A stretch of 64,000 bases of DNA from an uncultured Methylococcaceae bacterium (GTDB taxonomy: Bacteria > Pseudomonadota > Gammaproteobacteria > Methylococcales > Methylomonadaceae): assembly GCA_913056195.1 (NCBI GenBank), contig CAJXMF010000002.1:1-64000 (forward strand), read 5' to 3'. Below the pieces are notes generated by a model. That model saw only the letters and a program-made list of their open reading frames with translations. It made no database searches and was not told where the DNA came from. The position numbers were made by a program, and so were the translations under genes. Positions 26,896 through 37,440 of the stretch are shown here, in pieces. Within the stretch, counting starts at the first letter, position 1; each line of letters begins with the position of its first letter.

Positions 26896-27688
26896 GCAGC
26901 TGTTCCAACCAGTCAATTTCATCAGGAGTGAAGCCTGCAATTATACGCATTTTCCGGTTAAAAGGCCCTTTTGGTTTGCCGGTATAATAATCATTCAATA
27001 ATTGTCGATAGGTTTGTTCAAAATCTTTTTGCTGCTGCGTGCAAAAAAACTTGAACCAGAACGAACCGGTTTTAACATGACCAATTTCATCCTGCAGTAT
27101 CTTAGACAGAATTTCAACACTGGTGTTATCGCCGATGTTTTGAAATTTTTCAATCATCGCCGGCGTCACATCGAGTCCACGCGCTTCCATGCATCGCGGC
27201 ACAATCGCCAGCCGCGCCAGCAGGTCATCGGCGCTATCGATCGCATGATTCCATAAGCCGCGGTGCGCCGGTAAATCACCATAATCGACGCCAAACTGGC
27301 GAAGATGGTGACGCAACATCTGAAAATGTTCCGCTTCTTCTATTGCCACCTTCAACCAATCCCGATAAAAGGCTTCTGGCAATGCTCTGAACCGATAAAT
27401 AATATCCCAGGCCAGATAAATGGCGACAAATTCAATATGGGCCAAGGCATGAAAAAACGCCGCTTTACCTTCCGGGCTATTAAGCCCTCGCTTAGGCATG
27501 TCCCGCGGAGGTAACAAGACGGGGCGGGTGGGAAAACAAACCTCGGTAACAGAGCGTATGGAACAATCGGATGTCAGATCCAAAGCGACTTGATCCAGCA
27601 GCTGTTGCGCCGCTCGCGTTCGATCAATGACCTGTTCCCGTGTTGACCGGTATAAAATAGATTCAGCCAGGCTAAAAAGCGTATCCAT
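26888..27688 (-). CDS. DUF455 ferritin-like (di-iron) protein
   Basis: The 266-residue helical protein has a ferritin-like set of carboxylate/His ligands: LAHIEFVAIYLAWD, IEEAEHFQMLRHHL and ILQDEIGHVKTG, fitting DUF455, distantly related to the tRNA hydroxylase MiaE. It is probably a di-iron oxidoreductase of unknown substrate. It lies 5 bp from the acyltransferase gene upstream and overlaps NnrS downstream, so this is one transcription unit. Confidence 0.86.
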   Translation of the reverse strand: MDTLFSLAESILYRSTREQVIDRTRAAQQLLDQVALDLTSDCSIRSVTEVCFPTRPVLLPPRDMPKRGLNSPEGKAAFFHALAHIEFVAIYLAWDIIYRFRALPEAFYRDWLKVAIEEAEHFQMLRHHLRQFGVDYGDLPAHRGLWNHAIDSADDLLARLAIVPRCMEARGLDVTPAMIEKFQNIGDNTSVEILSKILQDEIGHVKTGSFWFKFFCTQQQKDFEQTYRQLLNDYYTGKPKGPFNRKMRIIAGFTPDEIDWLEQLHE

Positions 27689-27693
27689 TCAGC

Positions 27694-28449
27694 TCATAAT
27701 CCAGCATCATTGTATTGCTGTGCCAATTGCCGATAAATCCAGTCATATAAATCCCGCAAATCCGATTGCATATGGGTCAATGCTGACTCTGTCTGAATAA
27801 AATAAGGCGCTCGAATACCGCGATAATCCATATCAAACCCCACTTTTTCAAAAATAATGCCTGAGCGTTTCATCATACGCGGCAAAAAAGGTTCCATCAT
27901 CGCAAAAACATTGGTTTTTCCGCTCAAATCCGTCATCGCCGTCGCCGCTAAAAAGGCGGCAATCGCAATCAAGGAAAAGGTTCGTCTTTCTTGCTGTGTC
28001 ACATCTAAGCCGTCAACTTCACCAAAACGCGTCAGCTCTTCTCCACTCCTGCGGCGAAAAACTCGATCGACCGCCAGTCTGGAAATTTCACAAACCGTTT
28101 TACGATCCAGCTGCATCGGTTCAATCTGTTGCTGATCCAGACTCTCGGCACAATGTTTTTCCAGCGGTAACGGTATGAATTCGCCCTTGACATGGGCCGG
28201 CACCAAACGTACACAACCTGCGGGCAAACCGCTTTCCTTATGCATAATCAAACAATGCAGGGATACATCATCATACTCATCTTTTTCTTCCTGATCAGGA
28301 AACAGATCAACGGGTTCATAACCGAATTCATCACAATAGACCCGGTAACGCACATGATAAACTTTGCTTTTCAGCTCAGCTGTTGTCGCCAATTGCACCG
28401 TGAAGTACTGCTGAAAGCTGGTGGTGGGCTTTATTTTAGTATCGCTCAT
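27694..28449 (-). CDS. PEP-CTERM/exosortase system-associated acyltransferase
   Basis: The 251-residue protein has a GNAT-like N-acyltransferase/autoinducer-synthase fold: segments VYHVRYRVYCDEFGYEP near residues 29-45 and HKESGLPAGCVRLVPA near 75-90 match the family linked to exosortase systems. In other bacteria these genes accompany PEP-CTERM protein sorting and exopolysaccharide loci. No exosortase or PEP-CTERM substrate gene is seen within the window, so the enzyme is away from its usual partners. It is 16 bp downstream of the cyclic-nucleotide-binding gene. Confidence 0.82.
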   Translation of the reverse strand: MSDTKIKPTTSFQQYFTVQLATTAELKSKVYHVRYRVYCDEFGYEPVDLFPDQEEKDEYDDVSLHCLIMHKESGLPAGCVRLVPAHVKGEFIPLPLEKHCAESLDQQQIEPMQLDRKTVCEISRLAVDRVFRRRSGEELTRFGEVDGLDVTQQERRTFSLIAIAAFLAATAMTDLSGKTNVFAMMEPFLPRMMKRSGIIFEKVGFDMDYRGIRAPYFIQTESALTHMQSDLRDLYDWIYRQLAQQYNDAGL

Positions 28450-28465
28450 TTGGTATCCTCCGAGC

Positions 28466-28939
28466 CTAACTCAGATGTTTTTCAATATCATGCGCTTTCA
28501 ATCCCCACGCCATCAGGTTTTCTATGCGTTGATTAGCCAGATCCAGACGAGAACTGATCACCTCAAACATCCCTTTGTAGAACAAATAGCCCTCGACAGG
28601 GTGGTCATCCAGAAAAACGCTGAGTTTATGCCCGTCAATTTCCAGCGCATCCACTTCGGTTGTCGCCGTCACCGTCGCCATTCGCACTTGCTCTCGATGC
28701 AAACACATTTCGCCAAATACAACACCGGGACCAAATTCACACAGCCCTGTCTTGATGCTTTTATTTTCCAACGCCACATTTCCAGTTATCTGGACTTTAC
28801 CCGACTCGATAATAAACAGCGTTTTTCCAATCTCACCTTGTCGAATAATTTCACTATTCGGTAAAAAATGCTTTCGAGACCAGGCAATATTTTGTTTAAA
28901 TTGCGGTGACTGCAAAATTTTTTTTAAAACATGTTCCAA
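28466..28939 (-). CDS. Cyclic nucleotide-binding domain protein without an effector domain
   Basis: The 157-residue protein is a single Crp-type beta-barrel: IIRQGEIGKTLFIIESGKVQI (first part), GPGVVFGEMCLHREQVRMATVTA with the phosphate-binding-cassette pattern GEM...R.ATV, and a C-terminal helix of about 40 residues. There is no helix-turn-helix, so it is not a DNA-binding regulator by itself. It is the first gene of the cluster CNBD-acyltransferase-DUF455-NnrS and could sense a nucleotide and act by protein contact. The 154-bp mobile element copy B lies 33 bp upstream of its start. Confidence 0.85.
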   Translation of the reverse strand: MEHVLKKILQSPQFKQNIAWSRKHFLPNSEIIRQGEIGKTLFIIESGKVQITGNVALENKSIKTGLCEFGPGVVFGEMCLHREQVRMATVTATTEVDALEIDGHKLSVFLDDHPVEGYLFYKGMFEVISSRLDLANQRIENLMAWGLKAHDIEKHLS

Positions 28940-28971
28940 AACAGATACCTTATTCCAAACTTAAAATAATC

Positions 28972-29125
28972 GTAACTACTCAGCGTGTTTGGAGCTGAAG
29001 GCATAGGCTGTTGATTTATCAGGCTTCTGCAACAGGACGTTGCAGCAGAGTTTACAGGGACGTATTTACGCGTCCTTATAAATCAATAGCCTATGCCCAC
29101 AGAAGAATTTACGCTGAGTAGTTAC
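28972..29125. mobile_element. 154-bp MITE-like palindromic element, copy B, with 8-bp target duplication
   Basis: Terminal inverted repeats GTAACTACTCAGCG and CGCTGAGTAGTTAC (14 bp, perfect) flank 14-nt spacers. Next come inner inverted repeats GGCATAGGCTGTTGATTTAT and ATAAATCAATAGCCTATGCC (19 of 20 match) and a 58-nt core with two small hairpins (CTGCAAC/GTTGCAG; GGACG/CGTCC). AAATAATC occurs directly on both sides (28964-28971 and 29126-29133), an 8-bp target site duplication. It carries no gene. GTAA ends with 8-bp duplications resemble IS66-family elements; that assignment is inference. Relative to copy C the core is inverted with respect to the arms. Confidence 0.9.
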
Positions 29126-29194
29126 AAATAATCTTAAAAAAGTATAGCTTAATGCCCTTAAAATTACCTGCCTTAATTACAGGAAGAATCAGTC

Positions 29195-30079
29195 ATGACC
29201 AAAACAAACTCAACCTTTTGCTTTCAACAGCTGCATATTGATGTCGCCCGCAATGCAACCGATGATTTCAATCTATTTCATGACCCGAACAAATGGCATG
29301 AAATTCGTCAGAATCCTTTTCAAGGTCCCATTGTTTTAGGCTTTCAGCTTGAATCATTGATTGAAGGTCAACTTGCAGAACACCGAAAAAACAACGCGGA
29401 TTTAAACTGCATCATCGAACGGAATTTATACTACAGCAACTACCAGTTTAATTTCGCCAATGCCGTCAAACCCGGCCAACAGGTCAATGTGGAAATAAGA
29501 CCCGCTCAATTTAAAAACAATATCCTGAGTTATCGCGTTATTGTAAAAGCCGATGGCAAACTAGCACTCACCGGCTTCAAAAAAGAATCATCCCAGCCTT
29601 TGTTTTTGCCTGAACAGGATTTTTCAACATTTCCGGATTTAAAACATCATCCCGACCGCAGCTATATTGGTGACACCGGTTTTTTCCTGAAACGTAAATT
29701 CATGAATACCAGTAATGCCAAAAACTTTTTATGTGGATCATTTATCGGCCAATCGCAATATTTCGACGAATTGAATGACAAAGTCGATTTCCCGGAAATT
29801 TTCCCCAGCAGCCTGATTTCCTGTGCCTTGCTGGAACAGGCCATGAACAAACAACATGATTTTAAAAACAACCCGATGGTCTATACCCAGCATAAAATCA
29901 GTATCGATAAAAACCGGCTTTCCCAACTCAAAAGCAATATGGCATTACACATCCTGGTACGAAAGTGCAGCGACCAGAATGATAACTATGAATGCTATGG
30001 TTTGATTCAGAAAAATTCAATTTTATTCCGCGGCCTGATCGGCCTGGCTTCTCTGGAAAGTATTGTTAACCCAGCCTGA
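29195..30079 (+). CDS. Hotdog-fold protein (MaoC/hydratase-2 like)
   Basis: The 294-residue protein opens with DVARNATDDFNLFHDP, which keeps the Asp and His of the hydratase-2/MaoC motif (usual form SGDxNPxHxD), followed by FQGPIVLGFQLESL where the usual HG is LG. The length and a second similar half suggest a double hotdog. Such proteins hydrate enoyl-CoA or enoyl-ACP, or bind acyl groups. It stands alone between the mobile element and the convergent phosphorylase gene. The RBS AGGAAGAATC lies just upstream of the ATG. Substrate unknown. Confidence 0.7.
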   Translation: MTKTNSTFCFQQLHIDVARNATDDFNLFHDPNKWHEIRQNPFQGPIVLGFQLESLIEGQLAEHRKNNADLNCIIERNLYYSNYQFNFANAVKPGQQVNVEIRPAQFKNNILSYRVIVKADGKLALTGFKKESSQPLFLPEQDFSTFPDLKHHPDRSYIGDTGFFLKRKFMNTSNAKNFLCGSFIGQSQYFDELNDKVDFPEIFPSSLISCALLEQAMNKQHDFKNNPMVYTQHKISIDKNRLSQLKSNMALHILVRKCSDQNDNYECYGLIQKNSILFRGLIGLASLESIVNPA

Positions 30080-30140
30080 TTGTGAAGCATGGTATGCGCA
30101 TATGAATCAGAGTATAGCGCGCTGACGTCCGGCGAAAAAT

Positions 30141-31673
30141 TCAATCAATCAATGGCTTGAGTACAGAACTATCCTCACCCGTTTGATAGCCATTGTTTTG
30201 CTGTGCCAGCTTTTTCGCGAATTCGAAATCAGCAGGAAACTCAGCATAAATATAATAGAGTGTTTCGCCTTTAGTCACCTCATCACCCAGTTTTTTAACC
30301 AGATCAACACCCGCTTTCTTATCCATTGGTGCACCGGCCAAACGCGCGATTTTAGCCATTTGAAAATTATCAATATGGGTGACAACGCCATCGTCTTCTG
30401 CCACAACCGGATAACTCAAATGCCCTGGCGTCAAATCGATTTCCCTGGCTCCTTGTGCCTTGATCAGCTGCTTCATTTTGGCACAGGCACGACCTGATTC
30501 CAGAATATCCCTGGCAATCGCATAACCCTGTCCGCCGCGAACATCAGGATCAAATTCGATGATACGGCCTGCCAGTTGTAACGATTTCTGGCGTAGATCT
30601 TCCGGCAGATCGGCGCTATTATTCAACACCTGCATCACATCCCGCGCTTCCAGTGTCGGCCCGATACCGCGCCCGACCGGTTGTCGGCCGTCGGTAATCA
30701 TAATTTCTAAATGAATATTCAAACGATCGCCGACAAATTCGAACAATTTACGCAATGCCAGCGCCTGACGCATTTGCCTGACTTTGGCGGTGGGCCCGAC
30801 AGGAATATCGATCAATAAATGAGTGGAACCTGCCGCGAGTTTTTTGGATAAGATTGAGGCGACCATTTGACCTTGTGAATCTATTCCCAGAGGCCGTTCA
30901 ACTGAAATCAGCAAGTCATCAACCGGCGCCAACCGGGCCGTACCGCCCCAGGCCAGACAGCCGCGCTCCAAATGCACGATTTCCTGCAATTGTTCCGGCG
31001 TTAAATTAACATTTGCCAGCACCTCCATCGTATCGGCGGTTCCGGCTGGCGAGGTGATAGCACGGCTGGATGTTTTTGGAATCAACATGCCGTGTGCCGC
31101 AACAATCGGCACGACCAGCATAGACGTACGATTACCCGGAATCCCCCCGATACAATGCTTGTCGGCGACTAACGACTCATGCCAGTCCACCTGTTCACCC
31201 GACTCCAGCATAGCCTGCGTTAAGTACAGCAATTCATCCCGATCCAGATTATTTTGCCCTGTCGCCACCAAAAATGCCGCCATTTCCATTTTTGAATAGC
31301 GCATTTCGACAATATCACATGCAATATCAGAAAAATCCTGCTTGTTTAAGCGTTCACCATTGATTTTACGCCGCACCGCATCCATCGAACGCGGTGGTTC
31401 GGCATGATTGACAGAAACGTCCGCACCTTCGTCGGCGCCCATGTTTTCGAAAGCCTGTTCTGATAAGCCCAATTCACCGGGCTGTACGATGGCGTCATCA
31501 TCGACCACGTTTAGAACCGCCATTACGCGCTTACCATTGGTTCTGATCTCGATTTTTGATAACGCCTGAAAGCCTTCGGCCCGATAAACGGGACATTGCC
31601 GATTCAAATAAGCGACATTTTCGTGATAGGTATCGATATCGACCCGACGCAATTTTAATGTTTCTGCAACCAT
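30141..31673 (-). CDS. AMP phosphorylase-like enzyme of the thymidine phosphorylase family
   Basis: The protein of about 510 residues has the nucleoside phosphorylase II fold with an N-terminal extension of about 90 residues, as in archaeal AMP phosphorylase (DeoA of Thermococcus), rather than the shorter E. coli thymidine phosphorylase. Key segments: [37 protein letters not shown] and [14 protein letters not shown] phosphorylase yields ribose 1,5-bisphosphate; here the real substrate is unknown and no RuBisCO or ribose-bisphosphate isomerase gene is near. I choose ATG 31673 because GGAG stands seven bases upstream, inside the end of bpt; upstream in-frame ATGs at 31679 and 31697 lack this spacing. 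Confidence 0.85.
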   Translation of the reverse strand: MVAETLKLRRVDIDTYHENVAYLNRQCPVYRAEGFQALSKIEIRTNGKRVMAVLNVVDDDAIVQPGELGLSEQAFENMGADEGADVSVNHAEPPRSMDAVRRKINGERLNKQDFSDIACDIVEMRYSKMEMAAFLVATGQNNLDRDELLYLTQAMLESGEQVDWHESLVADKHCIGGIPGNRTSMLVVPIVAAHGMLIPKTSSRAITSPAGTADTMEVLANVNLTPEQLQEIVHLERGCLAWGGTARLAPVDDLLISVERPLGIDSQGQMVASILSKKLAAGSTHLLIDIPVGPTAKVRQMRQALALRKLFEFVGDRLNIHLEIMITDGRQPVGRGIGPTLEARDVMQVLNNSADLPEDLRQKSLQLAGRIIEFDPDVRGGQGYAIARDILESGRACAKMKQLIKAQGAREIDLTPGHLSYPVVAEDDGVVTHIDNFQMAKIARLAGAPMDKKAGVDLVKKLGDEVTKGETLYYIYAEFPADFEFAKKLAQQNNGYQTGEDSSVLKPLID

Positions 31674-31675
31674 CG

Positions 31676-32389
31676 TCATTCTCCTGCCATGCGCCAATGT
31701 TGGCCAATTAATATTTCCAGCGGCTTGTACTGACTTTTATAACTCATTTTCGGACACTGTTTGATCCAGTATCCCAGATATACATAATCCATAGCGTGCT
31801 TTTTGGCATATTCTATTTGCCACAATACGCCATAAGTGCCAGGACTGAAATGGGCTAAGTCGGGTTCAAAAAAAGTATACACAGCGGACAGTGCATGGCC
31901 TAAAAAGTCAACGACGGCAACGGCCATCAGCTGGTCTTTCAGCTGGTCTTGTTGCCAAAATTCGACAAACCGCGTATCACACCAGGAACTGCTTAAAAAA
32001 CGTTGATATTCCGCTTCATCCACCTCGGCCATAGAGCCTCCCGGATGTTTGAAGTTTTGATATTTGAGATATAACTCGAAATGCCGCGGATCGAACTGAG
32101 CATTTTTTATGATTGTGTGCGTTTCATGATTCTTACGCCAACAGCGGCGCTGCCGCCGGTCGGATTTAAACCTGGACACAGGAATCCGCGCCGGAATACA
32201 TGCTGTACAGGCAGGACATTTCGTTGCATAGACATCATCGCCACTACGCCGAAAACCTTTTTCTATCAGCTGTGAATAGACTGACGTATTGACGGGATAA
32301 CTCGGATGCACAAATACAGATTGAGCCGCTCGATCATCAAAATAACTGCATTCATGCGGTTCGGTCAAAAATAAAGGCACCGATATCAT
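31676..32389 (-). CDS. bpt: Aspartate/glutamate leucyltransferase Bpt (N-degron pathway)
   Basis: Bpt moves Leu from Leu-tRNA to N-terminal Asp or Glu of proteins, marking them for ClpS/ClpAP. The 237-residue protein has the ATE/Bpt signatures ECSYF and [14 protein letters not shown] (Cys-rich N-terminal domain) and [20 protein letters not shown]-type C-terminal segment (part: [15 protein letters not shown]). It overlaps aat by ATGA, giving the two transferases of the bacterial N-end rule side by side. Family length is normal. Confidence 0.94.
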   Translation of the reverse strand: MISVPLFLTEPHECSYFDDRAAQSVFVHPSYPVNTSVYSQLIEKGFRRSGDDVYATKCPACTACIPARIPVSRFKSDRRQRRCWRKNHETHTIIKNAQFDPRHFELYLKYQNFKHPGGSMAEVDEAEYQRFLSSSWCDTRFVEFWQQDQLKDQLMAVAVVDFLGHALSAVYTFFEPDLAHFSPGTYGVLWQIEYAKKHAMDYVYLGYWIKQCPKMSYKSQYKPLEILIGQHWRMAGE

Positions 32390-33081
32390 GCGTTTTTCCA
32401 GGCTTGTTCAGAGACCTTATCTGAGCAATAACGCTGCAACAGGGCATTAAATTGCGCACGTGCTATCTCTTTCGCGCCCAGACTTACCAAATGCTCACTG
32501 CGAACCTGGCAATCAACCAATTGATAGCCCCATTGCCGCAAATATGTCATCAAGGTCACAAAGGCGATCTTGGAAGCATCGGTTTGACGATGAAACATGG
32601 ATTCACCAAAAAAAACCTGCCCAATGGCCACGCCATACAAGCCACCCGCCAGCGCATCACCGTTCCAGACCTCTACCGAATGCGCGATATGATGCTGATG
32701 TAAACGCTTATAAGCTTCTAATATCTCTTCGGTAATCCATGTCTCATCGGTATCTTTCCTCGGCGCAGCACAAGCGGCCATGACCTCGGCAAAACACTGG
32801 TCAAACGTCACCCGATAAATGCCTTTACGCCGTGTCTTCTTCAGGCTGCGGGAGATTTTTTCTTGTCCCGGCACAATCACCAGTCGTGGATCGGGTGACC
32901 ACCATAAAATGGGCTCGTTATCATTATACCAAGGGAAAATGCCATGCCGATAGGCATTCAACAAGCGTTGCACCGACAAACAGCCGCCCACCGCCAACAA
33001 CCCATTCGGTTCAGTTAATGCAGTCTCAGGGTCGGGAAACGGCTGTTGCGGATCAAATGGATTGAGCATCTGTAAGGGCAT
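32386..33081 (-). CDS. aat: Leucyl/phenylalanyl-tRNA--protein transferase
   Basis: Aat adds Leu or Phe to N-terminal Lys/Arg, creating primary N-degrons. The protein of 231 residues begins near the usual F-P-D-P-ET-ALTEPNGLLAVGG segment and holds AYRHGIFPWYN, ILWWSPDPRLVI and GGLYGVAIGQVFFGESMF, all characteristic. I choose ATG 33081 (start MPLQMLNPF), 7 bp after the trxB stop and with GCGGAAC in front; the frame could extend to 33147 only by running back into trxB. trxB-aat-bpt is a compact operon. Confidence 0.94.
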   Translation of the reverse strand: MPLQMLNPFDPQQPFPDPETALTEPNGLLAVGGCLSVQRLLNAYRHGIFPWYNDNEPILWWSPDPRLVIVPGQEKISRSLKKTRRKGIYRVTFDQCFAEVMAACAAPRKDTDETWITEEILEAYKRLHQHHIAHSVEVWNGDALAGGLYGVAIGQVFFGESMFHRQTDASKIAFVTLMTYLRQWGYQLVDCQVRSEHLVSLGAKEIARAQFNALLQRYCSDKVSEQAWKNA

Positions 33082-33088
33082 GTTCCGC

Positions 33089-34081
<993 letters not shown>

Positions 34082-34246
34082 TTATACGGCCTATAAGTTG
34101 TGCATTAAACCCTGCCAAACAACTACGACAGTCTTTTACAACCGCACTCAGGCATTTTCATCGCCACTGGCTAAGAATCTGTTAAGGTGAAATATCCGAT
34201 AAATAATCTATAATGATGTTTTATTAAACATTTTTTGTAGCAAATC

Positions 34247-36526
34247 ATGGTTGCAGTCATCGAAAAAGAAACCACCATACGCGGTTTGCGTGAAGTCGCT
34301 TTTTTATTTTTTGCCAGTCTGGCGCTGTTTTTTTTAATTTCCCTGCTCACATTCAGTCTTGAAGATGCCGGCTGGACACATAGCGGCACATCCCCTGTCA
34401 TCAAAAACGCCGGGGGTATCATCGGCGCCTGGCTATCAGACTTCAGCCTCAGTTTTTTTGGCCTGATGGCTTTTTTATTCCCAGTGATGTTATTCTGGCA
34501 TGGTTACCTGACCTACACCCAGGCTAAACGGGAAAAAAATCGCTGGACACTGGCCATTCGCTGGAGCGGTTTTATGGCCACTATTTTATCGGGTGCAGCA
34601 TTACTTTATTTGCACCTGTTACGCGTTCCGTTGGAATTACCGACCACGACCGGCGGCATTATCGGCCAGGAAATCGGCGATCACCTGATAATATTACTCG
34701 GCGACTCTGGCGCGACCTTACTGTTATTGGCCATATTTTTGGCTGGCATTACCTTATTCACCGGCTTATCCTGGTTTAGCGTGATGGACAACATTGGTAA
34801 ATTAACCTTGATTATCTGTCGTTTTCTGGCCAAAAAAGGACAGGACTTTTGGCAAAACCGGCAGCACAAACCAGGTATCGCCTCGAGAAAAGCACAAAAA
34901 CCTGTCTCTAATGCAAAAGAAAAACCGGCAAAAAAATCAAAACTCAAGATTGCGCCGAGCCTGAATGCAGTTGAAGTCAGTAAACGCAGCATCAAAGAAA
35001 AACAGATCGATTTATTCGATGAAAAAGACCTGGCAGGTACGCTTCCGCCCTTATCTTTGTTGGAAAAACGAGAAACCAAGATCAAACGTTATTCCCAGGC
35101 CGAACTTGAAGAATTGTCGCGCATGGTCGAAGATGTTTTACAAGATTACAACATTGTCGCTGAAGTCGTCGCCGTATTGCCGGGGCCTGTTATCACCCGT
35201 TTTGAACTGCAGCTGGCACCCGGCGTTAAAGTCAGCCGCATAACCTCGCTAGCCAAGGATTTGGCGCGCGGCTTGTCAGTAACCAGTGTGCGCGTGGTGG
35301 AAGTGATTGAAGGCAAATCAGTCATTGGCCTGGAAATCCCTAATCAGGAACGTGAGATTGTACCGCTCCAGGATTTATTAGGTTCCAAAGCCTTTGAAAA
35401 ATCCCGCTCCATGCTGACCTTGGCGCTGGGTAAAGATATTGCCGGCAAGCCGGTCATGGCAGACCTTGGCAAAATGCCACACGCTCTGGTTGCCGGAACA
35501 ACCGGCTCTGGTAAATCAGTCGCCATCAACACCATGATCTTGAGTCTGCTCTACAAATCCACACCCGAACAGGTTCGGCTGATTATGATTGACCCTAAAA
35601 TGCTGGAACTTTCGGTTTACGAAGGCATCCCACATTTGCTGACGCCCGTTGTAACTGACATGAAAGATGCACAAAATGCCTTGCGCTGGTCAGTCGCGGA
35701 AATGGAACGCCGATACAAACTGATGTCAAAACTCGGCGTGCGTAATATCTCAGGTTACAACCAACTCATCAAAGAAGCCATTGAAAAAGGCCAGCCCATT
35801 GCAGACCCCTTGTTCCAAAATACCGACCCATTACTCGAAGAAGACTCTGAGATTCCGACGCTGGAACCATTACCCAGCATTATCATTGTCATTGATGAAT
35901 TAGCCGATATGATGATGATCGTCGGCAAGAAAGTGGAAGAACTGATTGCCCGGCTGGCACAAAAAGCCCGTGCTGCGGGGATCCACCTGATTCTGGCGAC
36001 ACAGCGGCCGTCCGTTGATGTCTTGACCGGCCTGATCAAAGCCAATATCCCAACCCGCATATCGTTCCAGGTTTCATCCCGCATCGACTCCCGCACGGTA
36101 CTCGATCAATCCGGCGCGGAAGCCTTGCTTGGCAATGGCGACATGCTGTTTTTGCCATCCGGCACCAGTATTCCCATCCGTGCCCACGGCGCCTTTGTCG
36201 ATGATCACGAAGTTCACCACGTGGTCGAATTTTTGAAAAAAACCGGCCCGGTCAATTATCTTGAAGAAATCACCCAGGAACGCAGCGATGATGGCAATGC
36301 CCATACAGGCGGTGGAGACAGTGAACTGGACAGCCTGTATGATGAAGCCGTCGCTTTTGTAACAGAGTCGCGTAAGGCCTCTATTTCCAGTGTACAACGC
36401 CGCTTTAAGGTGGGCTATAACCGTGCCGCACGGATGATTGAGGAAATGGAAGCACAAGGCGTCGTCAGCCCGGCACAAGCTGGCGGCAGCCGGGAAGTCA
36501 TCGCCCCGCCACCACCCAAGGATTAA
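34247..36526 (+). CDS. ftsK: DNA translocase FtsK
   Basis: FtsK anchors at the division septum and pumps DNA to resolve chromosome dimers at dif with XerCD. The 759-residue protein has four N-terminal membrane helices (about 20-175), a short basic linker (about 190-250), the RecA-like motor with Walker [10 protein letters not shown] and Walker [13 protein letters not shown], and a C-terminal winged-helix gamma domain ([24 protein letters not shown] in part). It is shorter than the E. coli protein because the linker is short, like many other gammaproteobacteria. A possible -10 box TATAAT lies at 34209-34214. A 61-codon gene follows after 2 bp. Confidence 0.97.
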   Translation: MVAVIEKETTIRGLREVAFLFFASLALFFLISLLTFSLEDAGWTHSGTSPVIKNAGGIIGAWLSDFSLSFFGLMAFLFPVMLFWHGYLTYTQAKREKNRWTLAIRWSGFMATILSGAALLYLHLLRVPLELPTTTGGIIGQEIGDHLIILLGDSGATLLLLAIFLAGITLFTGLSWFSVMDNIGKLTLIICRFLAKKGQDFWQNRQHKPGIASRKAQKPVSNAKEKPAKKSKLKIAPSLNAVEVSKRSIKEKQIDLFDEKDLAGTLPPLSLLEKRETKIKRYSQAELEELSRMVEDVLQDYNIVAEVVAVLPGPVITRFELQLAPGVKVSRITSLAKDLARGLSVTSVRVVEVIEGKSVIGLEIPNQEREIVPLQDLLGSKAFEKSRSMLTLALGKDIAGKPVMADLGKMPHALVAGTTGSGKSVAINTMILSLLYKSTPEQVRLIMIDPKMLELSVYEGIPHLLTPVVTDMKDAQNALRWSVAEMERRYKLMSKLGVRNISGYNQLIKEAIEKGQPIADPLFQNTDPLLEEDSEIPTLEPLPSIIIVIDELADMMMIVGKKVEELIARLAQKARAAGIHLILATQRPSVDVLTGLIKANIPTRISFQVSSRIDSRTVLDQSGAEALLGNGDMLFLPSGTSIPIRAHGAFVDDHEVHHVVEFLKKTGPVNYLEEITQERSDDGNAHTGGGDSELDSLYDEAVAFVTESRKASISSVQRRFKVGYNRAARMIEEMEAQGVVSPAQAGGSREVIAPPPPKD

Positions 36527-36528
36527 AT

Positions 36529-36714
36529 ATGAACCCTTTTATTAGTGGACTCATTCTACTACTCGTACTGGCCGCCTCAGGTAGCCTGATACTGTGTCGT
36601 CGTAAATCAGTCGAACCCGGGGTAAAACTGATGCTGTTCGTGCTCTATTTTTGGGGTATCGCCTTTATCGAAACCGGCCTGTTTGCCGTGGGATACTGGC
36701 TGTTTTATCATTAA
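36529..36714 (+). CDS. Small two-helix membrane protein coupled to ftsK
   Basis: A 61-residue protein with two hydrophobic segments (about 4-22 and 36-58) separated by a basic turn (CRRKSVEPG). Its ATG is 2 bp after the ftsK stop codon (TAAAT ATG), so it is almost surely cotranscribed and coupled. I do not recognise a family. The position suggests a role at the septum or simply a conserved small membrane protein; no function can be assigned. Confidence 0.7.
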   Translation: MNPFISGLILLLVLAASGSLILCRRKSVEPGVKLMLFVLYFWGIAFIETGLFAVGYWLFYH

Positions 36715-36740
36715 GAAAAAGAGGGCAGAGCTTTTATTCT

Positions 36741-36789
36741 CGTTCCCAAACTCTGTTTGGGAACGCCTGATTTAGAAGCTCTGCTTCTC
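36741..36789. repeat. Double-hairpin dispersed repeat (GTTCCCAAAC family)
   Basis: A first hairpin CGTTCCCAAAC/GTTTGGGAACG (36741-36751 with 36755-36765, 3-nt loop) is followed by a second AGAAGC/GCTTCT (near 36774-36788). The same two-hairpin unit recurs reversed at 52904-52951. It lies after the ftsK unit, between it and the convergent slyD. Confidence 0.85.
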
Positions 36790-36892
36790 AAATGTGAATT
36801 AAGAACTGTAGTTATAGATATTTTATATCAAAGGGTTAGGAATCAGGGTTTGCTCTTAATTTGTAGTTTAGTGGTTAAATAATCCGATCGCA

Positions 36893-37369
36893 TTAATGCG
36901 CGCAGCCTTCACCATGAATATGACCATGCTCAAGTTCTTCATCGGTTGCATCTCTGACTTCGGTAACTTCTACCTCAAACGTCAAAGCTTCACCGGCGAG
37001 GGGATGATTACCATCGATAGTCACTTCATCGCCATTGACTTCGATGACGGTAATAATGCCCGGACCATTGCTGACCTGTGCCTGAAATTGCATGCCGGGT
37101 TCGACTGCCATCCCGTCAAACATGCTTTTAGGTACAACCTGAACCATCTCTGGATGTTTTTCGCCATAAGCGTTTTCAGCATCAATCGTAACCTTGAATT
37201 TTTCGCCCGCTTCTTTGCCTTCCAATGCCTGCTCCAGACCTGGAATAATATTGCCCGCGCCATGCAGATAGGTTAAAGGCTCGGCTCCTGCAGAGCTATC
37301 CAGCGTTTCGCCGGCTTCGTTGGTTAAGGTATAATGAAATGAAGCCGCTTTTTTATCGGTAATTTGCAT
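36893..37369 (-). CDS. slyD: FKBP-type peptidyl-prolyl isomerase, SlyD type
   Basis: The 158-residue protein has the SlyD layout: an interrupted FKBP domain (GETLDSS...LTYLHGAGNIIPGLEQALEG in parts), the inserted IF chaperone domain (about 70-130) and a short C-terminal tail HGHIHGEGCAH rich in His with one Cys. SlyD proteins are prolyl isomerases with chaperone activity and bind nickel or other metals through the tail, which is shorter here than in E. coli. Monocistronic; divergent from greB. Confidence 0.92.
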   Translation of the reverse strand: MQITDKKAASFHYTLTNEAGETLDSSAGAEPLTYLHGAGNIIPGLEQALEGKEAGEKFKVTIDAENAYGEKHPEMVQVVPKSMFDGMAVEPGMQFQAQVSNGPGIITVIEVNGDEVTIDGNHPLAGEALTFEVEVTEVRDATDEELEHGHIHGEGCAH

Positions 37370-37440
37370 AATATTTTCGTGTTATCGGCCCAAGGCCCGT
37401 TAAAAAATGCTCATCATATAATGTTTTAAACAAAAAGAAC

